Source: Bacillus sp. ISL-51 (GTDB lineage Bacteria; Bacillota; Bacilli; Bacillales; Bacillaceae). Taken from it: DNA of 64,000 nucleotides. The stretch is taken from NCBI RefSeq assembly GCF_018613535.1, contig NZ_JAGGQB010000003.1, positions 310,001 to 374,000 on the forward strand, in the 5' to 3' direction. Below, in pieces: positions 1-8,617 of this stretch. Position 1 is the first letter of the stretch. Each line of letters begins with the position of its first letter. The notes under the pieces were generated by a model. The model searched no databases and was not told the DNA's origin. It saw only the letters and a program-made list of their open reading frames with translations. The position numbers and the translations under genes are program-made.

Positions 1-770
1 GCGTTTCCCATCGCCACCCCTATTCCGGCAGCCTGAAGCATTGAATAATCATTTAAGCTGTCACCGACTGCTGCTGTTTCAGCCATTGGTATGCCGAGCC
101 TTTTTGCCAGCCGTTTGAGCGCCTGCCCTTTAGAAGCGTTCCGGGCGGACAGCTCAAAATTGTGGTCTGCTGAACTGACCAAAGTCAGGTCCTCTTGATC
201 TCGGAATCGGTCCCATCCCGCTTTCAGCTTCTTTTCGTCAAATGAAAAACCAAGGATATTGTAGAATTCCAGATGTTCTTTTGTCTCAAACAGCTCCCGG
301 TATGATTGAATGTAAGCAAAACCGGACTGGCTGTATTGCACCTCTGCCGCCTGCTGCAAAACGGAAAGATCAGTGTCAGGATTGGCGCTTTTCACCCGGT
401 CAATCTCGATGTCAAGCAGCTGCCGCCCTGTTTCAGGCGTATAGATGGCCTGATTCGTAAATACCTCATAATAATATTCCTCGTTTTCAAGCCAGGACAA
501 AATATCACGGGCTCTTGACGTTTGAATCGTTTCACAGTGGTACAGGCTTCCGTCAGGGGCATGGATAGCGGCCCCGTTTGCGCTGATGACCCACGTTTTT
601 ATTCCGAGCGGTTCAAATATGGACAACACGTCAAAATGAGCGCGTCCGGTTGAAACGACAATTTCGGTCCCTGCCTGCTGTGCTTCTTTTAAAACCTGCT
701 CGTTTTCAGTGCTCACTTGGTGCCTGCTGTTCAGCAGTGTGCCGTCCAAATCAATGGCAATCAGTTTCAC
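1..770 (-). CDS. ywpJ: HAD-superfamily Cof-type phosphatase, 3' end cut by window edge
   Basis: About 256 codons are visible; the C-terminus lies outside the window. From the GTG at 770 the protein begins MKLIAIDLDGTLLN, the HAD motif I with its nucleophile aspartate (DLDGT), followed by a second conserved block around STGRA. This is the Cof/YwpJ type of HAD hydrolase, which dephosphorylates small sugar phosphates or related metabolites in the cytoplasm. The GTG overlaps the glcR stop by four bases (GTGA), so the two are translationally coupled. The same glcR-ywpJ pair occurs in B. subtilis. The exact substrate cannot be read from sequence. Confidence 0.9.
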   Translation of the reverse strand, partial: MKLIAIDLDGTLLNSRHQVSTENEQVLKEAQQAGTEIVVSTGRAHFDVLSIFEPLGIKTWVISANGAAIHAPDGSLYHCETIQTSRARDILSWLENEEYYYEVFTNQAIYTPETGRQLLDIEIDRVKSANPDTDLSVLQQAAEVQYSQSGFAYIQSYRELFETKEHLEFYNILGFSFDEKKLKAGWDRFRDQEDLTLVSSADHNFELSARNASKGQALKRLAKRLGIPMAETAAVGDSLNDYSMLQAAGIGVAMGN

Positions 771-1549
771 ATGTCCTCATCCTCTTCTTCAGAATCAGTT
801 ACAAGCAATTCTACGCCGTGCCGGTTGAGCAAATCGCAAAAATCCTGATCAGGCAGCCGATCCGTAATCAGCAGGTCAATTTCGCTTAATGATGCATATT
901 GGTAAAAACTCGTACGGCCAAGCTTGGAATGATCACTTAAAACGATCACCTGCTTCGCCTGCCGGATCATTTTCCGCTTGACCATGCCGTCCTCTTCATG
1001 CGGAATGGTAAGCCCGTGCTCTGAAATGCCGACAACGCCAATCAGCACTTTATCGGCGTGATAATCCCCCAATTTTTCTACGACGGAAGCGCCGTATAAA
1101 AACCGGTGTTCCTTTTGCAGCTTGCCGCCAAGCAAATGGATGTCTATTCCCTTTTTTGCAGAGAGGATTTCCGCTTGATTGATCGAATTTGTAATAACAA
1201 GACAATCGGTGACATTTAAATGCTCGGCGCAAGCCTGAACGGTTGTCGACGTATCCAGTATGATCCGGTCGCCTTCATGGATTAACGATGCGGCCAGCTT
1301 GCCGATTTTATTTTTTTCTTCAGAAACGGTTTTCAGCCGCCCTGAATAGCCTTGTATTTCCTGATGCTTGGCCGGCAGTATGGCGCCGCCCCGTGTCCTG
1401 ATAATGGCCTGCTGCTCTTCCAGCTTCACCAGATCCCGCCTGGCCGTGTCTCTTGAAATGCGGAGCAGCGAACAAATTTGTTCTGCCGTAATTCGCTGAT
1501 GCTGTTTCAAATAATCCATAATCGCAATCAGTCTTTCTTCTTGGTACAC
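767..1549 (-). CDS. glcR: DeoR-family transcriptional repressor GlcR
   Basis: A 260-residue protein with an N-terminal DeoR winged helix-turn-helix (about residues 5-58, with QRITAEQICSLLRIS and DTARRDLVKLEE) and a C-terminal sugar-phosphate-sensing DeoRC domain (GDRIILDTSTT, VITNSINQAEIL). DeoR proteins repress sugar or nucleoside catabolic genes and respond to phosphorylated sugars. In B. subtilis GlcR has been linked to glucose repression. It is the promoter-proximal gene of a pair with the HAD phosphatase ywpJ, which suggests that the phosphatase may alter a sugar phosphate sensed by GlcR (inference). The ATG start is kept; the gene is separated from upstream ssbB by a terminator. Confidence 0.9.
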   Translation of the reverse strand: MYQEERLIAIMDYLKQHQRITAEQICSLLRISRDTARRDLVKLEEQQAIIRTRGGAILPAKHQEIQGYSGRLKTVSEEKNKIGKLAASLIHEGDRIILDTSTTVQACAEHLNVTDCLVITNSINQAEILSAKKGIDIHLLGGKLQKEHRFLYGASVVEKLGDYHADKVLIGVVGISEHGLTIPHEEDGMVKRKMIRQAKQVIVLSDHSKLGRTSFYQYASLSEIDLLITDRLPDQDFCDLLNRHGVELLVTDSEEEDEDM

Positions 1550-1672
1550 GTCCTCATTCCTTTTCCTTCACTCATCTGTAAGTAATTATAAGTTTTTAGT
1601 TAAAAATAATCAATCAAATTAAGTGTTATTAAGTGAAATTGCTTCTTTATAACCATTTTTTAGTCCAAACTT

Positions 1673-1694
1673 AAAAAACCAGTCTTTCGACTGG
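1673..1694 (-). terminator. Rho-independent terminator of ssbB
   Basis: On the minus strand a 6-bp stem CCAGTC/GACTGG closed by a GAAA tetraloop is followed by TTTTTT. It lies just after ssbB and before glcR. Confidence 0.75.
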
Positions 1695-1755
1695 CGAATG
1701 CGAGGGGGTATTGCGGGGTCCGCCGTTAAGGCGGGAAAAAGAGAGGAAAAGCAAG

Positions 1756-2097
1756 TTACTCAGCAAGCGGTTCCCTTGGTTTTTGATCCATAAAACGAAC
1801 GGTATCAGCCATTACCTCAGTTACGTAAACTTTCACGCCGTCTGCTTTTTCATAACTTCTCGTCTGTATTCTGCCGCTTACGCCGACTATTGACCCTTTT
1901 TGACAATAAAGCGCGGTGTTTTCAGCTGTCTTTCTCCAGAGGGTGCAGTTGACGAAGTCTGCTTCCGTTTCTCCTGACGCGCTTTTAAAACTGCGGCTTA
2001 CCGCCAATGTAATATGGACGACAGCCGTGCCGGCCGATGTAAAACGCAGCTCAGGATCTTTAGTCAGCCGGCCGACCAGCATTACATGATTAAACAA
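1756..2097 (-). CDS. ssbB: Competence-induced single-stranded DNA-binding protein SsbB
   Basis: A 113-residue OB-fold SSB, starting at the TTG at 2097 (MFNHVMLVGRLTKDPELR), nine bases after a GGAGGA ribosome binding site; a longer in-frame ATG has no such site. The length equals B. subtilis SsbB. It lacks the long acidic C-terminal tail of the essential SsbA and ends in FMDQKPREPLAE. SsbB coats incoming single strands during transformation. The ComK box upstream supports competence control. A TTG start and a short C-terminus are both normal for this paralogue. Confidence 0.93.
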   Translation of the reverse strand: MFNHVMLVGRLTKDPELRFTSAGTAVVHITLAVSRSFKSASGETEADFVNCTLWRKTAENTALYCQKGSIVGVSGRIQTRSYEKADGVKVYVTEVMADTVRFMDQKPREPLAE

Positions 2098-2130
2098 GCC
2101 GTATCCTCCTCTCCTTTCGAGGCTGGCTCT

Positions 2131-2178
2131 ATTGTAGAACATGTCTTTCCAAAAGAAAAAAGCGGAAAATGGTGTTTT
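2131..2178 (-). promoter_or_regulatory. ComK-box and promoter of ssbB
   Basis: A perfect K-box half (AAAA-N5-TTTT) sits at 2166-2178. A -10 hexamer TACAAT (minus strand) is at 2131-2136, with only a weak -35, as expected for a ComK-activated gene. The usual second K-box is not evident in perfect form. Confidence 0.6.
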
Positions 2179-2193
2179 CTGCTTGGGCCGTTC

Positions 2194-2547
2194 TTATGTT
2201 TTCGCTTTTCTTTCTGACAAAAAAAATTTCTGCTTTTTTCCGCCTATGTAATATGTATTTTTCAGAAATCGCGAGAATAATTTCGTTCTGAACCAGTCAT
2301 TCTCACTCATGCGGACAAACCTTCCGCCGTCCCATGCGAACCAGTGAAAACTCAGCTTTTTTTCAGGCAGTGAAAGCTGAATTTTATACTGTTCCATGCG
2401 GTCCTTTGTTTCATATAAAAATACGACATTTCCCTTCCTGTTAAGATGCACCTCACAATCTTCCTTTTTGCATACTAAGTAAGTCTTATCGTGTCCCCGG
2501 CGCGAGTACCCTTCTATATAGATTTCCTTCAGGCGCAATTGGTTCAT
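2194..2547 (-). CDS. ywpG: Uncharacterised protein YwpG
   Basis: About 117 residues from the ATG at 2547, which is better spaced from GGAGAG than the ATG two codons earlier. The protein is soluble, rich in basic and aromatic residues, and ends in a strongly basic tail (KKQKFFLSERKAKT). I recognise no enzymatic motif. Position between ssbB and ywpF matches ywpG of B. subtilis, reported there to interact with the dynamin-like protein DynA. Function is otherwise unknown. Its end sits in the upstream region of ssbB, close to the ComK box. Confidence 0.75.
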   Translation of the reverse strand: MNQLRLKEIYIEGYSRRGHDKTYLVCKKEDCEVHLNRKGNVVFLYETKDRMEQYKIQLSLPEKKLSFHWFAWDGGRFVRMSENDWFRTKLFSRFLKNTYYIGGKKQKFFLSERKAKT

Positions 2548-2716
2548 AAGCATCTCTCCATGACAATATTCTTTTACATTATAATGAAAAAATAGAAATG
2601 ATTAAATGTGCAACAGCTACAAAAGAAGAAGAGGCATGTTTTGCAGGATTTTTCCGGCAAAAATGATATGTGTTATAATAAATGAACGAAATCCATGGCA
2701 ACAGGGGTGAAAAAAG

Positions 2717-3127
2717 ATGAAAACCTTTAAACTGGTTGATCTGAATGTGGAACGATTAGATAAAGAAGGTCAGCCGCTTGAGCAGTTTCCCCTTATAGAC
2801 GGACTGATTATTAATAAAGAAGACGGTGAAAATCACTGGTTAATTGAAGCTCTTGTCCCGGCCGAACACCTCTCCTTTTTTCAACAGCTGATGCAAAGCA
2901 AAAAAGAAGCGAAAGTGTTTGTCACCATTACGAAAAAGAGCAACCGTCCCGCTCAGCTGACGGGAAGCATAAAAAACATCGTCGAACTGGAAAGAAGCAT
3001 TTCAGTCTTAATTTACGGTCAAATGGTCTCGAGAAATCATCCGGGATCGGAAAGCATTTTGGAGTCGCTCGTGAAAGAGGGCTACACAGGCAGCCGCTTA
3101 ATTGAAGCGTTTAAACAAAAATTATAA
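2717..3127 (+). CDS. ywpF: Uncharacterised protein YwpF
   Basis: A 136-residue cytoplasmic protein beginning MKTFKLVDLNVE after the ribosome binding site AGGGGTG. It belongs to the YwpF-like family of Bacilli; no catalytic residues, signal peptide or membrane segment are visible. Length and position (divergent from ywpG, convergent with mscL) match B. subtilis ywpF. A TATAAT-like -10 lies at about 2673. No function is assigned. Confidence 0.8.
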   Translation: MKTFKLVDLNVERLDKEGQPLEQFPLIDGLIINKEDGENHWLIEALVPAEHLSFFQQLMQSKKEAKVFVTITKKSNRPAQLTGSIKNIVELERSISVLIYGQMVSRNHPGSESILESLVKEGYTGSRLIEAFKQKL

Positions 3128-3134
3128 AGACAGC

Positions 3135-3168
3135 AAAAGGCCGGACGTCGATCATCCAGCCTTTTTTT
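3135..3168. terminator. Bidirectional terminator between ywpF and mscL
   Basis: A near-perfect stem AAAGGCCGGA/TCCAGCCTTT (one mismatch) is flanked by A and T runs, so it can serve convergent ywpF and mscL. Confidence 0.75.
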
Positions 3169-3172
3169 GCGC

Positions 3173-3574
3173 CTATCCTCTTTCGTTGTCATGTGCCTGC
3201 TGTTTAAGTAAATCTCTGATTTCGGTTAGCAGCTCTGTCTGCTGATCTGCCTCTTCGGCTTCCTCCGCTTCTTCTTCAGCTTCTTTTTTACGTCTCAGCT
3301 TGCCTAATGTCCGAATCACGATAAAAATAGAAAATGAAATAATGAAGAAGTTGACAATCGTTTGAATGAAGCTTCCGTATTTAACGTGGGCATCACCGAA
3401 TGTCACTGCAAGCCCTGAAAAATCAAGACCGCCAAGCAGCAGACCGACAAGCGGCATAATGATATCCTCAACGAGCGATGTGACAATCTTGCCGAAAGCG
3501 CCGCCGATGACGACACCGATTGCCAGATCCATGATATTTCCGCGCATCGCAAAGCTTTTAAATTCTGACCACAT
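3173..3574 (-). CDS. mscL: Large-conductance mechanosensitive channel MscL
   Basis: 133 residues from the ATG at 3574 ([13 protein letters not shown]), preceded by AAAGGGG; the longer frame adds 13 residues without a family match. MscL opens a wide pore under membrane tension to release solutes in hypo-osmotic shock. The conserved N-terminus [19 protein letters not shown] forms the first transmembrane helix with its glycine-rich pore constriction. The second helix follows at about residues 65-85, then a charged cytoplasmic tail ([12 protein letters not shown]). It forms a homopentamer in the membrane. Confidence 0.96.
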   Translation of the reverse strand: MWSEFKSFAMRGNIMDLAIGVVIGGAFGKIVTSLVEDIIMPLVGLLLGGLDFSGLAVTFGDAHVKYGSFIQTIVNFFIISFSIFIVIRTLGKLRRKKEAEEEAEEAEEADQQTELLTEIRDLLKQQAHDNERG

Positions 3575-3596
3575 CCTATTCGCCCCTTTCTGCACA

Positions 3597-3625
3597 CAAA
3601 ATGGGCTTTTCAAAAGCCCATTTGT
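3597..3625 (-). terminator. Terminator after fabZ
   Basis: A perfect 12-bp stem AAATGGGCTTTT/AAAAGCCCATTT with a one-base centre. The downstream T-tail on the minus strand is short, so some read-through into mscL is possible. Confidence 0.6.
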
Positions 3626-3642
3626 TTGTTTTTCAGTCCTGC

Positions 3643-4068
3643 TTATTCACCAAGCGCAAAGGTTAATTCGGCTTCGCAAACCACTTCGCCGTCAACTTTG
3701 GCAACGCCTTTTCCGCGTCCGATCGTACCGCGTGCACGAATGATGTCAACTTCAAGCTCAAGCTTGTCACCCGGCTTTACCTGCTTTTTGAAACGGCAGT
3801 TATCAATTCCCGCGAAAAACGCCAGTCTGCCCCGGTTTTCTTCTTTTATCAGCATTGTCACCGCTCCGACCTGAGCCAAAGCCTCAACGATTAATACACC
3901 CGGCATGACCGGATATTCAGGGAAATGGCCGTTAAAAAACTCTTCATTGGCCGTTACGTTTTTATATCCCGCCGCCCGTTTGCCTTCTTCCACTTCTGTA
4001 ATTCTGTCTACGAGCAGAAATGGGTAGCGATGGGGAATTATTTCTTTAATTTGCTGAGTATCAAGCAT
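3643..4068 (-). CDS. fabZ: 3-hydroxyacyl-[ACP] dehydratase FabZ
   Basis: 141 residues, a single hot-dog fold. It dehydrates 3-hydroxyacyl-ACP to trans-2-enoyl-ACP in type II fatty acid synthesis. The catalytic histidine is H48 in [14 protein letters not shown], and the acidic partner is E62 in LIVEALAQ. The ribosome binding site GAAGGAGATG precedes the ATG. It is transcribed alone from the promoter at 4094-4122, away from rapD. Full length compared with the family. Confidence 0.96.
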   Translation of the reverse strand: MLDTQQIKEIIPHRYPFLLVDRITEVEEGKRAAGYKNVTANEEFFNGHFPEYPVMPGVLIVEALAQVGAVTMLIKEENRGRLAFFAGIDNCRFKKQVKPGDKLELEVDIIRARGTIGRGKGVAKVDGEVVCEAELTFALGE

Positions 4069-4093
4069 TCTCTTGACATCTCCTTCATCGACA

Positions 4094-4122
4094 ATAGTAT
4101 GTATAGAAGGTATACGTGTAAA
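4094..4122 (-). promoter_or_regulatory. SigA-type promoter of fabZ
   Basis: Minus strand: -35 TTTACA (4117-4122), 17-bp spacer, -10 TACTAT (4094-4099). It implies a very short leader of about 20 nt. Confidence 0.6.
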
Positions 4123-4263
4123 CCAACCTGTACATTTGGAAGTATATTATGAATCAATTTCTTTTTCAACTGAAGCTGAAACTGTAACCAGCTGGCAATG
4201 AGCCTCGTCCATTAATGTGTTATGATAAATATAGATTTTTACCATATGCAAAGAGGTTGGAAG

Positions 4264-5328
4264 ATGATTGCTAAGTTTACTGACAAACGAATGCTGACGA
4301 TGCTGAATGAATGGTATACAGCCATGGGAAGGCGCCAATTCGATCTTGCCTGCTCCCTTCAAAAAAAAATCAATCAGCATCTTCACAAAATAAAAAAGAA
4401 TACAAAGCTTTGGATCAGGTACCGGCTGTTTTTCTCACGTTTTCAGCTGCTGTTTGAGAAAAAAGACGGCCTCGAGGCGCTTTTCAGTGAGCTGAAGGCG
4501 CACAAGGATGAAATGGATCGCGAATTAACTTATTATTTCTATTTTTTCAAAGGGCTATTCGATATGGTGAATGCCGCTCCGAATCGTGCGGTTTGCCGCT
4601 TTAAGGAAGCTGAACAGCATCTGCCGGCCATTAAAGACCGGTTTGAAGCCGCTGAATTTTATTATAAAACCGCCGGCGCTTATTATATGATGAAGTCACC
4701 TCCGCTTTCTATTCAATATGTCAATAAAGCCTTAAAGATCTATCAAAATCAATTCGGATACATCAAAAAAGTCCTCAGCTGCCAGCTGCTGCTCGCCGTC
4801 AATTACATTGACGAGGCGCGCTATGAAGAGGCAGAACAGCTCTTCAATGATTCCATAAAAAAAACAGCCCAGATCAATGACAATAACCTGCTGTGCCATG
4901 CTTATTATAATTTAGGTTTCTTGAAAACCACCGAAAAAAAAGATAAAGAGGCGCTTCGCTGCTACAAAAAGGTGTTGGAAAATCAGCGCTTCGAAGAGGA
5001 ATCACCCGTTTCCTATCTTCATTGTGTATACGAAGCGGTCAGATCATTTTTCAAAACCGGTTCATCTGCTGAAGGACATGCCGTGCTGCAAAAGGGGTTA
5101 GATATTTCTGAAAGGGTGCAAAGCAGGATCATGAAGCTGAAGCTGGTCACGCTTGAAACGCTTTACACATCTCAGCAAGACCCTTACGACAAATTGCAAA
5201 AGCTCGTGCTGGAGCTGGAAAAGATTGAGGCTTGGGTGGATTTAGAGGTGCTGCTGGAGGACATTACGGAATACTACAAAAAGAAGGGCGATTTTGAGAA
5301 AGCCGCATTTTTTATCATGCGCGGCTGA
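4264..5328 (+). CDS. rapD: Rap-family response-regulator inhibitor RapD
   Basis: 354 residues from the ATG at 4264, seven bases after AAGAGG; the upstream frame adds 14 residues. The fold is the Rap type: an N-terminal three-helix bundle (residues 1-70) and tetratricopeptide repeats, seen in AEFYYKTAGAYYMMK, AVNYIDEARYEEAEQLF and ALRCYKKVLENQ. Rap proteins bind and inhibit Spo0F-P or ComA. RapD in B. subtilis is reported to inhibit ComA-dependent transcription and has no phr partner gene. None follows here either: flhP lies convergently 18 bp downstream. Confidence 0.85.
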   Translation: MIAKFTDKRMLTMLNEWYTAMGRRQFDLACSLQKKINQHLHKIKKNTKLWIRYRLFFSRFQLLFEKKDGLEALFSELKAHKDEMDRELTYYFYFFKGLFDMVNAAPNRAVCRFKEAEQHLPAIKDRFEAAEFYYKTAGAYYMMKSPPLSIQYVNKALKIYQNQFGYIKKVLSCQLLLAVNYIDEARYEEAEQLFNDSIKKTAQINDNNLLCHAYYNLGFLKTTEKKDKEALRCYKKVLENQRFEEESPVSYLHCVYEAVRSFFKTGSSAEGHAVLQKGLDISERVQSRIMKLKLVTLETLYTSQQDPYDKLQKLVLELEKIEAWVDLEVLLEDITEYYKKKGDFEKAAFFIMRG

Positions 5329-5346
5329 TCAAAACGCCCCTTCTTC

Positions 5347-6174
5347 TTATCTGACTGAGTTTATTAATCCAAGCATTTGATCTCCCATGGTAATCGTCCG
5401 GCTGTTTAGCTGATAGGAACGCTGGGATACAATTAAGTCTGTCATTTCTTTCGACATATCGACATTTGAATTTTCAAGCGCTCCCTGCTCAATGCTGATC
5501 GCCTGCCGGTTCGCTCCGGTAAGCTCTTCAAGCGCTGCAGCCTGATTGCCGTTCAGAGAAAACAGATTGTCTCCTTCTGCATGAAGCTCCTGAGGATTGT
5601 TGACGTTGACGACACCGAGATTAAAGGACTGAGACCGCCCGCCCGTTTTCCCGTCAGAAGCCGTCAGCGTTCCGTTTTTGCTGATCTTCAGCTGGTTCAA
5701 TGAACTGTCGATTTGGATGGCCTTTCCATTCTCATCGAGGATGGGATTGCCGCCCGCCGTCATAAGCTGAAGAAGACGATCATTTCCGGCAGCCGGCTTT
5801 AAATAAAGTGAGCCGTCTCTTGTATATTGCCGCTGGCCGCCCGCATCTACTTGAAGGTATTGATATGGAGATGTAAATGCGATATCAAGGTCACGGTCGG
5901 TTTTTTTAATGCTTCCCTGTCCTGAGTCCATCCGTGGCGTCATGGCCGCTCCGACGCCGAGACGCAGGCCGGGCGGTGTTTTCCGTGCTTTTGCCGTATT
6001 CTCATTTTTGTCATCTATCTGGTTAAATTGCTGCCTGACAAGCTCGGAAAAGCGGGAATCCCTCGCTTTATACCCTGTCGTATCACTGTTTGAAAGGTTG
6101 CTGCTGACTGTATCCATCTGCTGCTGAAGCTGATTCAGCGCTGTTGAAGCCGTCAGCATTGATCTGAGCATCAT
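5347..6174 (-). CDS. flhP: Flagellar hook-basal body protein FlhP (FlgG family)
   Basis: 275 residues. The N-terminal flagellar rod signature is SSNLSNSDTTGYKARDSRF, and the C-terminal FlgG/FlgE-type motif is SNVDMSKEMTDLIVSQRSYQLN. These two ends form the coiled coil that packs rod and hook subunits. In B. subtilis FlhO and FlhP are the distal rod proteins (FlgF/FlgG-like), placed outside the main fla/che operon as here. The ATG follows GGGGGAC; a second ATG one codon on is equally possible. It lies 25 bp after flhO, so the two are co-transcribed. Confidence 0.93.
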   Translation of the reverse strand: MMLRSMLTASTALNQLQQQMDTVSSNLSNSDTTGYKARDSRFSELVRQQFNQIDDKNENTAKARKTPPGLRLGVGAAMTPRMDSGQGSIKKTDRDLDIAFTSPYQYLQVDAGGQRQYTRDGSLYLKPAAGNDRLLQLMTAGGNPILDENGKAIQIDSSLNQLKISKNGTLTASDGKTGGRSQSFNLGVVNVNNPQELHAEGDNLFSLNGNQAAALEELTGANRQAISIEQGALENSNVDMSKEMTDLIVSQRSYQLNSRTITMGDQMLGLINSVR

Positions 6175-6199
6175 AATTGAATGTCCCCCATTTTCTTAC

Positions 6200-6997
6200 T
6201 TACACTTTTCCGATTTCATTAGCGGCTTTATCCATGCTTTTATCGTACGCCTGAATGACTTTCTGATTGGCTTCAAAGGATCTGTACGCTTCCGTCATAT
6301 CTGTATACGCGCTTGTCACATCTACGTTGGAAAGCTCTGAGACGCCTTGTTTTAATGAATAGGAAACTTGCGGATTTGCCGCTGCGCTCGGCAGATCGGC
6401 GCCGTCGGCCGTACTGTATAAGTCATTGCCGTCCCTTTTCAGATTGCGCACGTCCTCTTCCATTCTGATGTCAATCCGTCCCGCCGTACGTCCGTTTGTT
6501 GTAACCGTCCCGTTTTCTGAAACGGCAAACTTTTCGTTATCGACCGCGATGGGCTGTCCCGTTGTTGATAAAACAAGGTTTCCGTTAATCATAAGCTGAT
6601 TGTTTTCATTTAATGAGAACGTGCTGCTTTTTGAATAACGTACGCCGGACGCCGTTTGAACGGGGTAAAACAGCTCAGCGTTTTCATTTGTTTGTGCATT
6701 CTTTGGAACCTGGTTTTCCACAAGCGCGATATCCGTCGGCTGATCGGTCGTCTTCAGGCTCCCCTGTGTAAACAGCGGTTTCAGCTCCTGCATGTAAACA
6801 CCTGTATTAACAGAACCGATCTTCGTTTTTTTGTCGCCTTCAATTCTGCTCAAAAGCATCTCGGGAAAAGCGCGGATGGAGCCTTGATCTTCCTTGTAGC
6901 CTGACGTATTTGCGTTGGCGATGTTGTTCGACAGCATCTCCGTTCTTCTCTGCTGTGTAATCATTGCGGACGTTGCGGTATATAATCCTTTTAACAA
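6200..6997 (-). CDS. flhO: Flagellar basal-body rod protein FlhO (FlgF/FlgG family)
   Basis: About 265 residues from the TTG at 6997 (MLKGLYTATSAMITQQRR). A GTG three codons earlier overlaps the ribosome binding site GAGGTGG and is unlikely. It shows the rod signature MLSNNIANANTSGYKEDQG at the N-terminus and ELSNVDVTSAYTDMTEAYRS at the C-terminus. It is exported through the flagellar type III apparatus and assembles with FlhP into the distal rod. First gene of a two-gene operon; separated from mbl by a terminator. Confidence 0.92.
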   Translation of the reverse strand: MLKGLYTATSAMITQQRRTEMLSNNIANANTSGYKEDQGSIRAFPEMLLSRIEGDKKTKIGSVNTGVYMQELKPLFTQGSLKTTDQPTDIALVENQVPKNAQTNENAELFYPVQTASGVRYSKSSTFSLNENNQLMINGNLVLSTTGQPIAVDNEKFAVSENGTVTTNGRTAGRIDIRMEEDVRNLKRDGNDLYSTADGADLPSAAANPQVSYSLKQGVSELSNVDVTSAYTDMTEAYRSFEANQKVIQAYDKSMDKAANEIGKV

Positions 6998-7116
6998 GTT
7001 TTCCACCTCTAAAATAGCATTTTTTCCAGTTGTTTTATCGGAACGTTTGTTCTATAATGAAAGTCAGCATTTTACTATAATATCGGTTTTTCCGATCTGT
7101 TCTTGAAGGGTTTTAC

Positions 7117-7151
7117 GAAAAAAACCCCATTCTTTTTCAGAATGAGGTTTT
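7117..7151 (-). terminator. Terminator after mbl
   Basis: Minus strand stem AAAACCTCATTCT/AGAATGGGGTTTT (one mismatch), loop GAAAA, then a run of T. Confidence 0.8.
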
Positions 7152-7155
7152 ATAA

Positions 7156-8157
7156 TCAGCTCAGTTTGCGTTTTGGAAGCTTGTCCATGTTATCAAGCAT
7201 TACACCGGTTCCGATCGCAACACAGTCCATCGGGTTTTCAGCGACAAGCACCGGAACCCTCAGTTCTTCAGCGAGCAGCTGGTCAAGGCCGTTTAACAGC
7301 GCTCCGCCGCCGGTAATAATGACGCCGCGGTCGATAATGTCAGCGGACAGCTCAGGCGGTGTTCTTTCAAGGACTTGCTTGGCTGCCTGCACAATGACAG
7401 CGACTGATTCACGAAGGGCTTCCTCGACTTCTTTACTGTTGACCGTAATCGTTCTCGGCAGACCGGATACCATATCCCGGCCGCGAATGGTGATTTCTTC
7501 ATGACGTGCGTCTGGGAAAACCGTTGCAACCTTCACCTTAATATCTTCAGCGGTACGTTCGCCGATCAGCAGCTTGTACTCGCGTTTGATATAATTTAAG
7601 ATTTCCATGTCAAACTTATCCCCAGCCATTTTAATAGAAGAGGAGGTGACAATATCGCCCATTGAAATAACTGCGATATCAGTCGTACCGCCTCCGATGT
7701 CTACAACCATGTTACCGCTTGGCTGAAATATTTCCATACCCGCGCCGATAGCGGCAACTTTCGGTTCTTCTTCAAGGTACACATGCTTTCCGCCGCTTTT
7801 TTCAGCTGCTTCTTTAATCGCTTTTTGCTCAACGGACGTAATATTCGTCGGGCAGCAGATCAGCATGCGCGGTTTTGAGAAAAGGCCCTTTACATTCAGT
7901 TTGTTAATGAAGTGCTTCAGCATGGCTTCTGTTACTTCAAAGTCTGCGATTACTCCGTCTTTCAGCGGGCGAATCGCAACAATATTCCCAGGTGTACGTC
8001 CAACCATTCGTCTGGCTTCTTCGCCGACAGCCAGCACTTTTCCGCTGTTTTTATCAAGCGCCACAACGGACGGCTCATTAAGAACAATTCCTTTACCTTT
8101 TACATGGATCAGTACATTTGCAGTACCGAGGTCAATTCCAATATCCCTTGCAAACAT
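7156..8157 (-). CDS. mbl: MreB-like actin homologue Mbl
   Basis: 333 residues of the bacterial actin fold: phosphate-1 motif DIGIDLGTANVL at residues 5-16, phosphate-2 motif VVDIGGGTTDIAVIS, and adenosine motif GVIITGGGALLNGLD. Mbl polymerises on the inner membrane face and guides elongation-specific wall synthesis with RodA/PBP2-type complexes. The ribosome binding site AAGGAGGAT is strong. It lies just downstream of spoIIID in the same orientation, as in B. subtilis. Among MreB, Mbl and MreBH, gene position favours Mbl. Confidence 0.95.
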   Translation of the reverse strand: MFARDIGIDLGTANVLIHVKGKGIVLNEPSVVALDKNSGKVLAVGEEARRMVGRTPGNIVAIRPLKDGVIADFEVTEAMLKHFINKLNVKGLFSKPRMLICCPTNITSVEQKAIKEAAEKSGGKHVYLEEEPKVAAIGAGMEIFQPSGNMVVDIGGGTTDIAVISMGDIVTSSSIKMAGDKFDMEILNYIKREYKLLIGERTAEDIKVKVATVFPDARHEEITIRGRDMVSGLPRTITVNSKEVEEALRESVAVIVQAAKQVLERTPPELSADIIDRGVIITGGGALLNGLDQLLAEELRVPVLVAENPMDCVAIGTGVMLDNMDKLPKRKLS

Positions 8158-8335
8158 CTATTTATATCCTCCTTGACATCTGTTTCACAGTAAATATCCA
8201 CATTGTGCCCTAATTATATATATTATCATAATTTATCAAAAAAAAGCTCCTGTTCTCCATAAGTTCTTTACAAAATTTTGCGGATATTCGTGAAAAAATG
8301 CCGGGAAGATAAAACGGGCAGGAAGACGTCAGACA

Positions 8336-8617
8336 TTACGGCTGCTGAACGGGCTCCCCTTCGAGAATTTCATCTTTTTTGTACTTTAATTTGGTCGCCT
8401 CTCCTCCTCTTAAATGCCGGATGGATTTATGATAATCGAGTATTTCTTTCACTTCATTTGCCAAGTCAGGATTGATTTCAGGCAGGCGCTCTGTTAAATC
8501 CTTGTGTACGGTACTTTTGGAAACACCAAACTCCTTCGCAATGACACGAACAGTTTTTTTCGTCTCCACGATATACTTTCCAATCTTGATTGTTCGCTCT
8601 TTGATGTAATCGTGCAC
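8336..8617 (-). CDS. spoIIID: Mother-cell transcription factor SpoIIID
   Basis: 93 residues from the GTG at 8617 (MHDYIKERTIKIGKYIVE), eight bases after GGGAGG; this is the known B. subtilis length. A helix-turn-helix lies at about residues 20-45 (TVRVIAKEFGVSKSTVHKDL), followed by a basic C-terminus that also contacts DNA. SpoIIID activates and represses SigE-dependent genes in the mother cell during sporulation. In B. subtilis its translation depends on the upstream ORF usd. Here that leader frame runs across this start codon. Confidence 0.96.
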   Translation of the reverse strand: MHDYIKERTIKIGKYIVETKKTVRVIAKEFGVSKSTVHKDLTERLPEINPDLANEVKEILDYHKSIRHLRGGEATKLKYKKDEILEGEPVQQP